Shown piece by piece: positions 24,198 through 35,882 of a stretch of 64,000 nucleotides of DNA. Below the pieces are notes generated by a model. The model worked only from the letters and a program-made list of their open reading frames with translations. It was not told the DNA's origin and made no database searches. A program made the position numbers and the translations under genes. Within the stretch, counting starts at the first letter, position 1. The number at the start of each line of letters is the position of its first letter. The stretch is taken from contig NC_057843.1 of NCBI RefSeq assembly GCF_910594005.1, positions 30,973,001 through 31,037,000 on the forward strand, given 5' to 3'. Origin of the DNA: Cervus elaphus. Lineage: Eukaryota; Chordata; Mammalia; Artiodactyla; Cervidae.

Positions 24198-24555
24198 AGG
24201 CCCAATACGAAGGAAGTAGATATACCTTATTCACAGTCAATTGCTTATTTATTCATTTCATAAATGTTAGTTGAATACCTATTTCCCACTATATATACAA
24301 CCTGTACAAGTAAGTAATAAAGTTAAAAAATCAAAATCCCCATTTCATACATAGAGTAAGCTGGTTCAAGTTTAAAAATTTAAAATTAGATTTTTGTGCC
24401 TATGTGGATATTGATAGATTAAAGCTACTGAAGAATAAAACTAAGATATTATATTTACAATTATTTGATAAATATTAGTCATCTACCCAGTATGCATCCT
24501 CACATTGCGATAGGTACCATAATGGATACAATATGCAAGAAACATATACTTTGTT
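24198..24555. other. No recognised gene; weak old-repeat trace
   Basis: AT-rich. The phrase AAATGTTAGTTGAATACCTA at about 24265 resembles several old mammalian repeats but cannot be named. Confidence 0.35.
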
Positions 24556-24757
24556 TTTGCATGTTCAGTCACTGAGTCATGTCCAACTCTTTGTGGCCCC
24601 ATGAACTGTAGCCTGCCAGGCTCCTCTATCCAAGGGATTTTCCAGGCAAGAATACTGGAGTGTGCTGCCATTTCCTTCTTCAGGGGATCTTCCCAATTCA
24701 GGGATCAAACCTGCATTGGCAGGTAGATTCTTTACCAGTGACCCTCCTGGGTCACCC
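24556..24757 (-). mobile_element. Bov-tA SINE
   Basis: Antisense: BovB-like body first (GTTCAGTCACTGAGTCATGT, CCATGAACTGTAGCCTGCCA), then the tRNA-derived part (GGGGATCTTCCCAATTCAGG, GATTCTTTACCAGTGACCCT). Confidence 0.92.
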
Positions 24758-24889
24758 ATTTTGTCCTTACAGATAATAAAATCGAGAAAGTACAATAGTC
24801 ATAGATAAATAACCATGACCATAGATTCAAATTTTTGTTATTGCATTGTGAATTGCATCTAAAAGAGGAAGTGAATTTTCTGTCTGAAT

Positions 24890-25290
24890 GATCAGGAAAG
24901 TGTTGTGGAAGAGACAACATCTATGTTGGGTTCTAAAGTATGGATAAGCTTTGGAGAGATGGCAATGGGGAGGGGACATTCTGTTCACCACAAGCTAAAA
25001 ATGGGAAAAGTTCAGAGCAGGTATAGGGACAGTGAGAAGACCCAGAGGGCCTGGAATGGGTTAGTGTCAAGGACTAATAGGAGGTGAGGCTGGAAAAGTA
25101 GATTGTCATCAGGTTTTCAAGAACTTTGAATGCTACACTAAAGAGAATCTGGTATATATTCTTCTGAGCATGGAAAACTTAGAGAAATTTTTAGATCAAG
25201 GGAACAATATGAATGAAGTGATATTTTAGGAAATCAGTTTGGTTGTTGCAATATTCCAGACATGAGATGTTCAACATCTGAGTTAAGCCT
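24890..25290. mobile_element. Old dispersed repeat, family not assigned
   Basis: The run of phrases GAGGTGAGGCTGGAAAAGTA, AAGAACTTTGAATGCTACAC, AACAATATGAATGAAGTGAT and TTGCAATATTCCAGACATGA follows the order of a widespread old mammalian repeat that I recognise but cannot name with confidence. Similar material occurs at 32460-32680, 33240-33340 and 34430-34800. Confidence 0.4.
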
Positions 25291-25554
25291 AGAAGGGGTA
25301 GGAACAAGAATTTAGAGTCTAGAAGAGTTGATCATTTACCAGGTGTCGAAATATGCTACAAAAGTCTTGATGTGGGTGATCGTGAGTGTGCTTAACATTT
25401 TTTTAGGATCTGGAAGATATTAGCCACTTGTTCCAACCAAGAATATATTGAAATTTTCTTTAGTTGTTCTTGTTGATACACTTTGGAGATGGGTCAGATC
25501 CACACTCCCTTTAGGCTAATGACATTATTATGACATCAAAACTGGCATTATTAG

Positions 25555-25695
25555 AAATTTTTCTCATTTAATGTTCAAAGAATCTTAGTAAAGCCATTGT
25601 TTTTCTTTTACAAATTAAGAAATTTAAGCTCAGAAAAATAATTTCCCCAAAGTCCCAGTACTTGTGTGTTTAGAAGGGATTTAGACTCAGGTATT
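25555..25695 (-). mobile_element. MIR SINE relic
   Basis: Antisense MIR order: TCATTTAATGTTCAAAGAAT, TTTTACAAATTAAGAAATTT, AAGTCCCAGTACTTGTGTGT, GATTTAGACTCAGG. Confidence 0.65.
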
Positions 25696-26184
25696 TGCCC
25701 CTAACCCCCTCCTTCCTCCACCCCTACTTCAAGTTAGTAGTTTCCTACTTGTAAGACACTATTTTGGCTTTGAGGGAAATATAGCCCTGGTAGGATTCCA
25801 AGAGTGAGGGTTAGGGTTCAGCGTCATTCTATGTAGTGCTTGTATCATGTGCCTGTCAATTGAATAATATAGACTGTACTACTCATGGAATTGTGATTTA
25901 AGTCAGGTGCTACTGAAATATTGAATGATATCTCTCACCCCCAAATTTGCTGATACCAAGGGCCTTGTACATATCAGCTTATGAAAATGATTTGTTGAGT
26001 GAAATCTACTCCTGAATTAGAACAGAAACACTATAGAGTTAGAACATCAACTTTACTTCCCCATAGTTTAAAAAGGAGTTCTCAAGGTGGAGGTCTGACC
26101 CTCATCCATGTCGTCTTGGGTTCGGTACTTAGACAGAAGCCAAGTGGAGTCTACAAGTAGGGCCTGCGGAGGGGATTTGAAAGT
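25696..26184. other. No recognised gene or repeat
   Basis: Mixed sequence without recognised family. Confidence 0.4.
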
Positions 26185-26700
26185 ATTTTTGCATAATATT
26201 AGTTCAGGTATATAATATAATTCAGTGCATGTGTATATGTTCAAGCAACCACTACCTTAAGTCTAGTTAACATCTACCACCACACATAGTTACAAAACTT
26301 GTTTTTCTGTGATAAATTTTAAGACCTCCTTCTTAGCAACTTGCAAATACACAATACAATATTATTAACTGTAGTTACCCTGCTGACCATTACATTCTTC
26401 AGACTTATTAATTATGTAACTGAGAGTTTTTACCTTTTGACCGCCTTTACCCATTTTGCCAGTTTCTCACTTCCCACCTCTGGCAACCACCAGTCTGTTC
26501 TCTGTACCTATGAGTTCAGGGTAATTCTTATTTTTTGTTTTGTTTTGGTTTCTAGATGCCACATATCAGTGAGATGATAAAGTAAATGTATCTCTATCTG
26601 ACTTCTTTCACTTTCTGTAGTACCCTCAAGGTCTATCCATGTAGTCACAAACAGCAGAATTTCCTTCTTTTATGGCTGAGTAATATTCCATTGTGGCCTC

Positions 26701-26730
26701 TGTGTGTGTGTGTTTGTGTGTGTGTGTGTA
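26701..26730. repeat. (TG)n microsatellite within the old L1
   Basis: A TG run interrupted by one TTTG, sitting where L1 3' sequences usually have a TA- or TG-rich stretch after ATTCCATTGT. Confidence 0.85.
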
Positions 26731-27559
26731 TGACATCTATTTTATCCATTTATTTCTCAATTAACATTTAGATTTCAAGTCTTGGCTATTGTAAATAATG
26801 CTGCAATGAACATGGGGGTGCAGATACCTTTTCAACTTAGTGTTTTCATTTCTTTGGATAAATATGCAGAGGTGGAATTGCAGGATCCTATGGTAGTTTT
26901 GTTTAATTCTTTGGAGAAATCTTCATACTATATTCCATAGTGGCTGCACCAGTTTACATTTCCACTGATAGTGCACAAGAGTCCCCTTCTCCATATCCTC
27001 ACCAGAACTTGTTATTTCTTGTCTTGTTGATAATAGCCATTCTAAGACATGGGAGGTGATATTTCATTGTGGTTTTTTAAAAATGTATTTGCGTTTCCCT
27101 GATCCCCATTTTCAGATTGAATGCTTTATGCTAAAAAGTTATATGAGTTTTTTTTGTATATTTTAGATACTAAACCCTTTTTAGATATGTGACTTGCAAA
27201 TATCTTCTTCCAATGTTGGGAGAACGTTGCCCTTTCATTTTGTTGATGGTTTCCTTAAAGTGCAGAACCTTTTTAGTTTGAGGCAATGCCACTTATTTAT
27301 TTTTACTTTTTTTGCCTTTGCTTTTGGTGTCAAATCCAAAAACCATCAAGAAGACTGATGTCAAGGAACTCACGATATATATTTTATTCTAAGAGTTTTA
27401 TGATTCAAGTTTTTAACCCATTTTGACTTGATTTTTGTGTATGGTGTAAAATAGCGGTCCAGTCTCATTCTTTTGCATGTGGTTGTACAGTTTACTAACA
27501 ACATTTATCAAAGAGACTCCTTTGCCCACTTTGTATTGTTGGCTCCTTATGTATATATG

Positions 27560-28043
27560 TCAGTCAGTCAGTCAGTTCAGTTGCTCAGGCGTGTCTGACT
27601 CTTTGCGACCCCATGAATCGCAGCACGCCAGGCCTCCCTGTCCATCACCAACTCCCGGAGTTTACTCACACTCATGCCCATCGAGTCGGTGATGCCATCC
27701 AGCCATCTCATCCTCTGTCGCCCCCTTCTCCTCCTGCCCCCAATCCCTCCCAGCATCAGGGACTTTTCCAGTGAGTCAGCTCTTCACATGAGGTGACCAA
27801 AGTATTGGAGTTTCAGCTTCAGCATCAGTATGTATGTATGTATGTATGTGTTAGTCGCTCAATCATGTTTGACTCTTTGTGACCCCCATGGACTGTAGCC
27901 CTCCATGCTCTCTGTCCATGGGGTTTTCCAGGCAAGAACACAAGTGGGTTGCCATTTCCTTCTTCAGGAGATCTTCCCAACCCAGGGATTGAACCCGGGT
28001 CTCTCACATGGCGGGAAGATGCTTTACCGTTTGAGCCACCAGT
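27560..28043 (-). mobile_element. Composite SINE (ART2A-like): Bov-tA joined to BovB 3' piece
   Basis: On the minus strand, a Bov-tA unit (27849-28043) is followed by a CATA run (27829-27848), a 265-bp BovB 3' segment (27560-27828) and a TGAC-type tail. Both parts have the same orientation. The 7-base word ATATATG flanks the whole composite (27553-27559 and 28049-28055), and L1 sequence resumes on both sides, so the two parts appear to have inserted as one unit. The name is based on remembered structure only. Confidence 0.8.
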
Positions 28044-28828
28044 TAACCATATATGCCTGGTTTTATTTCTGATCAGTTTTGCTCCATTGATCTTTATGTG
28101 TGTTTTATACCAATACTGTTTTGATTAATATAGTTTTGTAATATATTTGGAAATCAGGAAGTGTGATGCTTCCAGTTTTGTTGTTTTTTTCTCAAGATCA
28201 CTTTGCCATTTAGGGACCTTTGTAATTCTTCACAAATTTTAGAATTGTTTGTTCTATTTATGTGAAAAATGCTGTTGGAGTTTTGACAGGAATTACATAG
28301 ATTGCTTTGGGTACTATGGACATTTTAGCTATATTTCTTCCAATTAATGAACATTCAGTATATTTCCATTTGTTTATATCTTATTTAATTTCTCTCATCA
28401 GCATTTCATAGTTTTTAATGTACTGGTTTTCACCTCCTAGGTTAAATTTTGTTTAAATTTTTTGTTAAATTCATTTAAATTTTGTTTAAATGTTATTCTT
28501 TTTTCAGGCAATTGTAAACATGAAAATTTTCTTAATCTCTTTTTCTGATAGTTTGTTATTAGTGTATAGAAACACAACTGACTTTTTGTATATTGATTTT
28601 GTGTGCTGCAAATTTACTGGTTTTGTTTATTAGTTCTAAAAGTTTGATAGAATCTTCAGAGTTTCTATATAATATCATACCATCTATAAAGAGAGACAGT
28701 TTAGTCTTTTCTAATTTGGATACTTTTTATTTCTTTTTCTTGTCTGATTAGTTGCTCAAACAAGAAATTTTAATACTATGTTAAATAAAAGTTGAGAGTA
28801 GCCATTCTTGGCTTATTCTTAACCTTAG

Positions 28829-29040
28829 GGAAGTGAAACTCAGTCAGTCATGTCCAACTCTTCGTGACTCCTTGGACTGAAGCCCGCCAGGCTCCTCTGT
28901 CCATGGAATTCTCAAGGAAAGGATATTGGAATGGGTTGCCATTTCCTTCTCCAGGGGATCTTCCCAACCCATGGATTGAACCCAGGTCTCCTGCATTGCA
29001 GCTGGACTCTTTACCATCTGAGTCACCAGGGAAGTCATTT
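28829..29040 (-). mobile_element. Bov-tA SINE with target-site duplication, inside L1
   Basis: Antisense body (CAGTCAGTCATGTCCAACTC) then tRNA head (CATCTGAGTCACCAGGGAAG). The 10-base direct repeat TTAACCTTAG lies at 28819-28828 and 29041-29050, marking the insertion into the older L1. Confidence 0.95.
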
Positions 29041-29630
29041 TTAACCTTAGAGGAAAGCTTAAATTTAAAGCTTTTCACCACTGAGTATGATGTTAGCTGT
29101 GGGGCTTGTCATACAAGCGCTTAATCATGTTGAAATATATTCCTTCCATACCCACTGTGTTGAGAGGTTTTTTCTTTTTTATCATGAATGAATGTTGAAT
29201 TTTGTCAAGTGTTTTTTCTGCCTACATTGAGATGATCATATTATTTTTATCCTTCGTATTGTTAATGTGGTGTATGACAGTGATTGATTTTTGGATGTTG
29301 AACCATCCTTGCATCTCTGGAATAATCTCACTTGATCATGATGTATGACCCTTTGAATGTGTTGTTGAGTTTTATTTGTTTTTATTTTCCTATAGATATT
29401 TGCATGTACATGCATCAGGAATACTGTCCTGTAATTTTCTTTTTTGTGTGTCCTTGTCTGGCTTTTTTATCAGAGTAATACTGGCCACACAAAATGTGTT
29501 TGGAAGTATTCCCTTCTCTTCTGTTTGTTGGAGGAGTTTGAGAAGAATTTGTATTAATTCTTCTTTAAATATTTGGTAGAACTCATCAGTGCATACATCT
29601 GGTCCTGAACTTTTGTGTGCTGGGAAGTGT

Positions 29631-30309
29631 AAGTGATTTATTCAGTGAGTGCTCTCAGGGGAAACCTACAGTGAAATAGAGAGGGAATGCAAAAAAGAGA
29701 AAGGAGGTTGAAGCTAATGAGACTTATTGGATATAAATTATTTTTTTCACCTGGAGGCAAAGTTGCTCCATTACTATCATTCACTACTAGCATGAGGGTA
29801 GGGTGGGTACAGTATAATCCCCAGCCCCTTGGAGTGGGAAGGCAGCTGTAGCCTTCTAAGAAAAACTTGATGGAGAAAATTGAAGGTGTGGGCACATCAA
29901 ATCAATAAAAGAGATCATAGAGGATGTAGGCAGGGCACCACATCATCTGCCTGGTGTAAAACCTTGAAATAAAAACACTTTAGTAGTTACTTAACCCATG
30001 TGGAAGATAAATTCCTATCCCATATAATGATTCTCAACTGCAGGAATAGCAAATAATTTCCTACTTTGCTGCTGAATCCAGTTTATTGTCAGACTTGTCT
30101 TAGAGTCTTTGTTAAGAAATTTCTGTTGAGACCAATCTACCTAAAAACACAGTATGTCCAGTATCAAACATTGATCTCAACCTGATCCTCCAAATTAATA
30201 CCTGCTATTGTCTTCCCCATTTTAGTAAATGGCAGTACCAGCCTTTAATGTGCTCAGGTAAAACATCAAAATCATCACTGGATATTTAACTTTGTCCCAA
30301 ATCCCACAT
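29631..30309. other. No recognised gene or repeat
   Basis: Adjacent to the 5' end of the old L1; nothing recognised. The minus frame 29638-29895 has no known domain. Confidence 0.4.
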
Positions 30310-31050
30310 TCTATTAGCAAATTCTGTTTTCTCTGCTTCCAAATATGTCCAGATTCCAGTCCTTTTTACTACCTTTTTCTGTTGCTACCTTAATCAAAGA
30401 CTTCATCTCTCATCTGGATTGTTCAATAACTTCCTAACCAGTCTCCCTGTGTCTGCCCCTGCCTGCTACAGCCTATTCTCAGTCAGAGTGAACTTTAAGT
30501 GGTACAGTCAGATCATGTGACTCTTTAGAAACTTCTCATTGCTCTTCTGAGTCACTCAAAGTTAATCCCAAAGTCCTACCAAGATCCACAAGGCCTTAGA
30601 AGATGGGGTCCTTATACCTCTAGCTTCTAGGTATTCTCTTCCTCCTTTCACTTAATCCACTCCAGCTACATTTCCCCTTTCCTTATTCTTGTGACACATG
30701 AACCTACTCAGGCTCTTTGCATTTTTGTTCCGTCTTTCTTGAATACTCTTTATTTTCAGCTGCTTGCCACCTGCTTCCTTTACATCTTTGCCCAAATACC
30801 GTTTCTCTAGACATATAATGCAACTGCACTTCCAAGCACTGCTTATTATTGTAAAATGTTTTATGTTTTCGTATAACACTTATCACCATTTGATATATTA
30901 CATATTAATTTACTTTCTGTCTTACTATAAAAAATAAGATATATAAAACCTTGGGTTTTATTTCACTCACTGCTGAATACATAAAACCTAGAATAGTTTT
31001 TAATACAGTAAGAACTTAATAAATATTTTCTGACTGAAGTAATGAATGGT
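30310..31050 (+). mobile_element. L2 LINE 3' region
   Basis: A long match in order to the L2 3' region: CATCTGGATTGTTCAATAAC, TCAGATCATGTGACTCTTTA, CCAAAGTCCTACCAAGATCC, CAAGGCCTTAGAAGATGGGG, ACACTTATCACCATTTGATA, and the final GTAAGAACTTAATAAATATT. It is diverged, as expected of this mammal-wide element. Confidence 0.8.
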
Positions 31051-31511
31051 GCAATTAATACAAATTTTGTGGGAAGATTATGGTAAATGAATAGTGATTC
31101 CTGCCATGGCACCTTAAGGAGGATTAAAGGCCAAGTGTTCATTTTATTTGTTTTTAACATCCCTGTATGATTATTTATTTGGGATAAGAGTACCTGATTA
31201 AACTTAGACACAAAATTGGATATAGGAATTTGTATCTACATCAGTGGATATTTATGAACAAATAAACAACAAGTGAGAGATTCATAAATGTTTACAACTA
31301 GAGACACAATGAGATATGTCCAAGTAAAATGGAAAAAGCAGAAAGAGAGAATAGAATATTCTAATCCAGATCACTGACTTTGACTCAGCAAAGGGAGAAG
31401 ATATTGATAGCCGCAGAGCAGTCATGTAGATCTGATTAAACGTCATAATTTAATTCTTTTAGGAGTTAAGCCTCAGAGATTCTAGGCAAGGTCTTTGGAA
31501 ATAGAGAGATT
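31051..31511. other. No recognised gene or repeat
   Basis: AT-rich; nothing recognised. Confidence 0.4.
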
Positions 31512-31690
31512 TTTGCATCTGCCATTTGCAAACTACGTGACCATGGACAAGATCACTTATTCTCTTTGAGCTTGAATTTTCTCAGTATAAATAGCAGGAT
31601 ATTTGCAAGGTCAAAATATTGTAAACAAGTATCTCACATAAAACCCTCAGCATAGTGCCTAGAATATAGTAATGCTTAGTAATTGTAAGC
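31512..31690 (+). mobile_element. MIR SINE relic
   Basis: Sense MIR order: TGCAAACTACGTGACCATGG, GATCACTTATTCTCTTTGAG, TTTTCTCAGTATAAATAGCA, CTCAGCATAGTGCCTAGAAT. Confidence 0.7.
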
Positions 31691-32459
31691 ACTTTGTTTT
31701 GCCAGATATATTCATGAAGACATTTCTTACTGTCAATGAGAGAAAATCAAGAATAAACAGAAAGATGGAAGGTATAAGAAGAGGTTGGTTGAACAATTTT
31801 GCCAGTAGAGCAACCTGGCAAACTTTTTGTTACACCTAGAAATAATGGAAAATTCCTTGGGGCTTACTTGTACTTTAATTTTTAGATTGTGATCAGATAC
31901 ATCTACAGCCAGATACAGATTAATTTTCTACACTCGAAAGATCATATATAATTCTGCTTCTCTGTCAGGATCAAGACAGCTTCTTTATCATTTTTATTGA
32001 CTTCTAGGTGATGTCTAACTTTTAAAAATTATTTCTTAGTCTTTCCATGCCAATTCAAGCCTTGAAAGGAAAATAAAATGCATATTGTAATTGAATAAAG
32101 ATATATAAAATGAGGCTCATCATTGAATACTTAAATATAGTTTTCCCATAGCATTATAAAAACTGAAATTTCACAAGTTAATCAGAATAAAAATTTTTGG
32201 AAGCTAAATATTCCTGGTGAAGTGCTTTGATCATTTGAATGAAAATAAGTTTATTTCATGCAGTAATCTTAGTATATACTTAATAAAAGTGATGGCAATC
32301 ATTCAAATCAGATGGAATATATTAGTATACCATGTATTGTGTCAGATTCTAGAAGCACAAAAAAATACAACAGGGTACTTTCCTCCACTACAGAACTGAT
32401 ACACTGGCAAGAGAAATAGACTAAAAGATCATTTCATAAAATACGTCATCAGCATGCTA
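31691..32459. other. No recognised gene or repeat
   Basis: AT-rich; nothing recognised. Confidence 0.4.
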
Positions 32460-33340
32460 TCCAGTTAGGGGCTATTTAGGGGTGTAGGGGGAAGGAGCAG
32501 ATCGTCTTTCTACTGGAATCTGAAAGAGTGGTTAAGTTAACTGGAAGAAGAAGGGTAGCAGAGACATAACAGACAAGGCATCAGGATGTACAAAAGCACT
32601 GAGACGTTGAACAGCAAAGGGTGTGAGAGATTATAACAATTCAGCATTGTTTAAGTAAGCTACTCTAGAGTGAGTTTGGTAGGTGTGGTGGATTAAAGAT
32701 GGCCACAGCCTTTGATTGTCTTCCTTTTGAGAGGGAGAGTCTGTGTTCCTTTCCCTTCAATTCAATCTCTGTCTGTCTGAATACCTGGATAGACTCCGGT
32801 GGAAGTGACACTGTACCAGTTCCTGGACCAGATCATAGAAAACTGGCAGCTGCACTTCCTGAATCTTGTAATCAAGGTGGAGGAAGTTAGCCATCATGTA
32901 AGAAGCCTGATTACCTCCTTAAAAAAAAAAAAAAAAAAATCATATGAAGAGTCTCTGTGATTACATGGAGGGGCTGAGAGGCTGAGCTGAGCCCACCCTT
33001 CCAGCTACCTCATCAAGGTCCCAGAAACAAGAGTTAACCTATCCCGGACCCTCCAGATCACACTAGCCACTGGGTAAATACCACCAAGTGAATTGGGGAA
33101 TCATTTCAGAATCACTTGACTGACTCCTAACAGAATTCCTGACTTTATAGGATCATGTGATATAATCGATGTTGCTTACAGCCTATAAGTGTTGGGGTGA
33201 TTTGTTAAATAGCAATTGAGAACCTGACCAGTAGAATGTGGAGCTAAAGAGCTATCCAAGTGCAAAATGGTAGAGGGCCTGGAATGCTAGTTTAAGGATT
33301 GTGGATGTTTCATCTTAATGTTTGCAAGTAGTAAAATTAG
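32460..33340. mobile_element. Old unassigned repeat interrupted by an LTR-like segment
   Basis: Flanks at 32460-32680 (GACAAGGCATCAGGATGTAC, AGTGAGTTTGGTAGG) and 33240-33340 (GAGGGCCTGGAATGCTAGTT) look like consecutive parts of the same old repeat as at 24890. The middle, about 32683-33225, resembles an old mammalian solo LTR: AGATGGCCACAGCCTTTGAT, GGAAGTGACACTGTACCAGT, then TAAGTGTTGGGGTGATTTGT near its end. The LTR class (ERVL or MaLR) is a guess and no viral coding sequence is present. An A-run lies at 32920-32939. Confidence 0.45.
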
Positions 33341-33554
33341 CTCCTCTCACTTCACACACATACAAAGGTTCCCCGATTTATCATTTGCTAAATAAGGCCA
33401 TTTTAAAATTCACTGCCATTTTCTGTCAACGTAATTTCAGAAAAGAAAGGGAAATTTAACTCCCAGAAATTTGGAAGGGCAGAATTGCAAAGTAATAACA
33501 AGAGCCAAATTTATAAGCACTTATAATATAATAATCACTTATTATTAAGGCACT

Positions 33555-33735
33555 TCCTTAAGTGTTTTTCATATGTTAATTCACTTAATTACTATAGCAA
33601 TCCACTAAGTGAAGTCATGATATCTGCTCAGTTTTACCCATGAGGAAACTAAGACCTAAAGAAGTGACAGAACTTGACAAGGCAGCGTCACTAATGAGGG
33701 GCACGAACGGGGAGTCTGAATCTGATCTCTGGGGG
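33555..33735 (-). mobile_element. MIR SINE
   Basis: Antisense MIR order: TTAATTCACTTAATTACTAT, GTTTTACCCATGAGGAAACT, AGAACTTGACAAGGCAGCGT, GGGAGTCTGAATCTGATCTC. Confidence 0.75.
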
Positions 33736-33759
33736 AGTGACTACTGCACTTCTCTTGCC

Positions 33760-34030
33760 TCTTGTAGGTAACAGCTCTCTCCTCAGGAAAGCTTTCTCTG
33801 ACCCTGCAGTCTAGGTTGGACCACCATATGAAGTTACACTGTGATCTCTCTTAAATGGTGTGTGTGTGAGTATAGAATGTGATGAGCAGGGTCTGTCTAC
33901 TTCAGCTAACTGTGAACCCGCTGAGAGAGGCAGAGGACCTTTTCCTTTTGTTCTTCATGCTTTCCTTCATGCTTATCCTAGTGACCATTACATAGCTACT
34001 CAATAAACTCTTGGAGAATGAAGGGTTGAA
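33760..34030 (+). mobile_element. L2 LINE 3' end relic
   Basis: GAAAGCTTTCTCTGACCCTG, then CTGTGAACCCGCTGAGAGAG and GCTACTCAATAAACTCTTGG follow the L2 3' terminal order. Confidence 0.65.
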
Positions 34031-34429
34031 TCCACTAACAATGGAATGATTTCTTAAACTGAGTAAAGTGAGTTATGTGGAAACTGCATTGTCCCTATTA
34101 TTAGCAAGTTGTCATGAATATGTACAAATGTGAGAACCAGTTCTTGTTCTCAAAACAGTTTAAAAAAAAGAAAAGCACAAGTTGAGGAATTCAAGTAAAT
34201 TCTTTCAAAGGGGTCCATGGGTCAAAGGAGCCATCAAGGAAGGAAAGATGTCAAGGATAACTAGACAGCAAGAAGAGCTATCAGCAGAAGATCAAAAAAG
34301 TCTAAGACATTTGGGTTAAGAACCATGGAAGGAAAGGAGACATGACACTGTGCCAACATCTTAAAAGCCTAGTGATAAGCAAGTGGCAAGGATGAAGTCT
34401 CTTTGGTGTAAAGGTAGGAGTGGAACAGA

Positions 34430-34970
34430 GAAATAAGAACTCAGAGATCTAAAGTCATAACATGTCAAGTGCTCTGGGGAATCAAAGTAGGCTGGGTGAA
34501 GAATTGACATTTAAGCTGAGACTCAAAGGGTAAGTCTGAGATACCTGGATGAAAGGTGGAGAGGTGACTGCCCTAGTACAGGGACCAGCATTTCCAAGTT
34601 TCCAATGTAAGAGAAAGAATGGTTCATTCAAGGCAGGAGATGGTGGCTACAGAGAGTCAGTGTTGAAAGCCGAGGCTGGAGAGTTAGAAGTCAGCCTGCT
34701 GCTAACTGTTCAGTCAATGTTAGGATGTTGGTTTATCACCTAAGGACTGTGTCAAGTGACTGATAGGTTTTAAATGGTGGAAAGACATGGTCTGGTTTGC
34801 TCCTTTGCTCTGTAGCTGCACATCTGTGGGCAGATATGATTTGGTTGAGTAAATGTTATTAAGGACTTTGCTTGGCAATGGAGATGCAAAGAATCAGAAG
34901 AACCACATCTTTGCATTTATTGATCTCACAATTTGACCAGGGGATCAGGACTTATTAAAAAAACAGACAA
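34430..34970. mobile_element. Old dispersed repeat, family not assigned
   Basis: The phrases GACATTTAAGCTGAGACTCA, CAGGGACCAGCATTTCCAAG, GACATGGTCTGGTTTGCTCC and TGGAGATGCAAAGAATCAGA are in the order of the same kind of old repeat noted at 24890. The name is uncertain. The minus frame 34926-35168 downstream is not a recognised protein. Confidence 0.4.
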
Positions 34971-35451
34971 ACAAAGCTTGTGGGACGTTTGTGCCGGATG
35001 TGCGATGAGGGATCTGGGAACACAGTGTAGGAAGAGAGGATTAAGACTGGAAAAGAGAAGAGGACTTGATAATGGAAGACAGAAAAAACAGATGGAAGTA
35101 CTGGAGAGGTAGGGAAAAATCTTACAGCTGGAGCAAGATTGAAAGTGTAGGATGAAAAGTGTGTACAATCTTAATCCAGTCTGTGTTTCTTATATGATAG
35201 AAAGAGGAAACAGCTGCTCTGTGATCTTAGAGAAACTTTGTGCCCCAGTGGGAGCAAAATACTTCAATGGGGAGCTTTAGGATGCAAAGGAGCATCTACT
35301 TTCTTTTATGGATTCATTGTTCTTATAACTGTATGAATTTTTTCTCTATTCATAAAAATAGAGATTTTTACTTAACAATTAAGTGCTCTGCCCATGGCTG
35401 CTTGGCTTTGTGGCTTAAACTCAGGAATTCACATTTGAAGAATAAACTTTA

Positions 35452-35625
35452 GGCCAGAAGAAATAGGTCTCATCTTAGCTTTTCCACTGACTGAATAACT
35501 AAGTGATCGTGGATAAACTCCTCAACCTCTCTGGGCCTCACTTTATTCCTTTGTAGGATGAGAAAGGTGGGATAGATGAACCTGAGTGTTCCTTTCCTCT
35601 CTGGCAACAACATCTCTGTATTTTC
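35452..35625 (+). mobile_element. MIR SINE relic
   Basis: Sense MIR order: TTCCACTGACTGAATAACTA, ATAAACTCCTCAACCTCTCT, GGGCCTCACTTTATTCCTTT, GGATGAGAAAGGTGGGATAG. Confidence 0.75.
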
Positions 35626-35769
35626 CTATTCAGTCTGAGACAGAGAGGTTAAACTTTAATGTACATGACTATTAATTAATGACAATCATTATAATAGCCT
35701 GCTTTCACTGAGTCCTAACTATTAATATATAGTGAGCTTTGTATTCATTTCTTTCTTTAATTTTTATTC

Positions 35770-35882
35770 TCTCATCCCTTTATTTAATCCTCACAGCATT
35801 AGTTACTTTATAGTCAAGGAAAGTGAGGTTAAGTCCTTATCCAAGGTCACACAACTGGTATGTGACATAGGTAAGATTTTAA
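35770..35882 (-). mobile_element. MIR SINE relic
   Basis: Antisense MIR core: TTTAATCCTCACAGCATTAG, GTCAAGGAAAGTGAGGTTAA, CCAAGGTCACACAACTGGTA. Confidence 0.75.

Larger units (their letters stand above)
26185..29630 (-). mobile_element. Old L1 (L1M-type), antisense, 5'-truncated, split by two SINEs
   Basis: Reading left to right, the antisense order of an old mammalian L1 is clear. The 3' UTR phrases come first (CTCTGGCAACCACCAGTCTG, GGCTGAGTAATATTCCATTG). ORF2 C-terminal coding follows (GGCTATTGTAAATAATGCTG, AGTGGCTGCACCAGTTTACA, GTGTATGGTGTAAAATAGCG), then more internal ORF2 (GATTGCTTTGGGTACTATGG, TTGAACCATCCTTGCATCTC) up to about 29630, where similarity stops. It is interrupted at 27560-28043 and 28829-29040 by ruminant SINEs, and about 100 bases of ORF2 are missing at about 27102. 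The age class is inferred from divergence and the 3' UTR type. Confidence 0.93.

Noticed and set aside
25808..25822. Telomere-like GGTTAGGGTT
   Set aside because: Under two full repeat units; no longer array in the neighbourhood.
32683..33225. Endogenous retrovirus with coding potential
   Set aside because: Only LTR-like sequence is visible; no gag, pol or env similarity is seen nearby.
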